Source: Prochlorococcus sp. AG-409-P03
GTDB lineage: Bacteria > Cyanobacteriota > Cyanobacteriia > PCC-6307 > Cyanobiaceae
NCBI GenBank assembly: GCA_003215295.1
Contig: QCKN01000010.1
Coordinates: forward strand, 1-34,997
Reading direction: 5' to 3'
Length of the DNA: 34,997 bases
The translations under genes were made by a program, and so were the position numbers. Below the pieces are notes generated by a model. The model was not told the DNA's origin and did no database searches. It saw nothing but the letters and a program-made list of their open reading frames with translations. Below are positions 34,945-34,997 of this stretch, in pieces; the first letter of the stretch is position 1, and every line of letters begins with the position of its first letter.

Positions 34945-34997
34945 ATGGCAAAAAACGGCCTTCTTCCTTTTCGGATAAATCTCTTTACAGATTTGAC
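34945..34997 (+). CDS. Possible start of a gene running off the right edge
   Basis: From ATG 34945 the frame is open to the window end (17 full codons, MAKNGLLPFRINLFTDL). A TTG at 34921 is in the same frame. It is divergent from the NAD(P)-binding gene, as a promoter-sharing pair would be. It is too short to identify. Confidence 0.35.
   Translation, partial: MAKNGLLPFRINLFTDL

Noticed and set aside
1-34997. CRISPR arrays, insertion sequences, prophage genes, tRNA and rRNA
   Set aside because: Looked for repeated spacered units, transposase motifs, terminal inverted repeats and tRNA T-arms in the gaps; none seen.

Overview
The window reads as a stretch of a marine picocyanobacterial chromosome, most likely a low-light Prochlorococcus or a close relative. 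Supporting signs are the moderate GC (about 40% in sampled lines), very short spacers with many 1-14 base overlaps, the core photosynthetic gene content, and several families known only from cyanobacteria (DUF3727, DUF3685, DUF6737, a PSI accumulation factor-like lumenal protein). Genus and clade are inferred from gene content and protein resemblance, not from a database match. No rRNA, tRNA, CRISPR, insertion sequence or prophage gene was seen.

Layout. Bases 1-7446: the end of a divergent rpe, then a + strand run of sugar-phosphate and tetrapyrrole genes (glpX, hemA, a possible 45-codon ORF, glgC, gnd, pgl), a CIA30-family protein and a small unknown. Bases 7451-10104 (minus): ilvD, a small membrane/coiled-coil protein and a degenerate uracil phosphoribosyltransferase-like protein. 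Bases 10177-13137 (+): a secreted pentapeptide-repeat protein, a COG0523/CobW metal-handling GTPase with a His-Asp repeat, a tiny zinc-finger protein, then purS-purQ. A strong stem-loop at 13224-13274 separates purQ from the convergent fba.

Bases 13302-29310 are all minus strand: class II fba, a Gfo/Idh oxidoreductase, accD, a short prepilin-peptidase-like membrane protein, prk, leuB, lpxD, proB, a YqeG-type HAD phosphatase, DUF3727, ruvX, a GNAT-like protein, a CofE-like protein, a lumenal thioredoxin-like protein, DUF3685 and hisA. From 29410 on, strands mix: an NAD-dependent epimerase (+), a PgsA-type phosphatidyltransferase (-), small and unknown proteins, a PPC-glutaredoxin fusion (+), DUF6737 (+), a two-domain acetyltransferase (+), a small unknown (-) and an NAD(P)-binding protein (-).

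Functionally this is a housekeeping region. rpe, glpX, fba and prk serve the Calvin cycle; gnd and pgl serve the oxidative pentose phosphate pathway; glgC opens glycogen storage; hemA opens haem and chlorophyll synthesis. ilvD, leuB, proB, hisA and purSQ make amino acids and purines, and accD, lpxD and the PgsA-type enzyme make lipids. I found no clear undescribed multi-gene system. The best leads are: a 45-codon ORF joined to hemA and glgC by ATGA overlaps at both ends; a yqeG gene with no ATG, GTG, TTG or CTG start; a UPRTase-like protein that has lost its usual substrate-binding motifs; and a PPC-glutaredoxin fusion with a CPWS active site.
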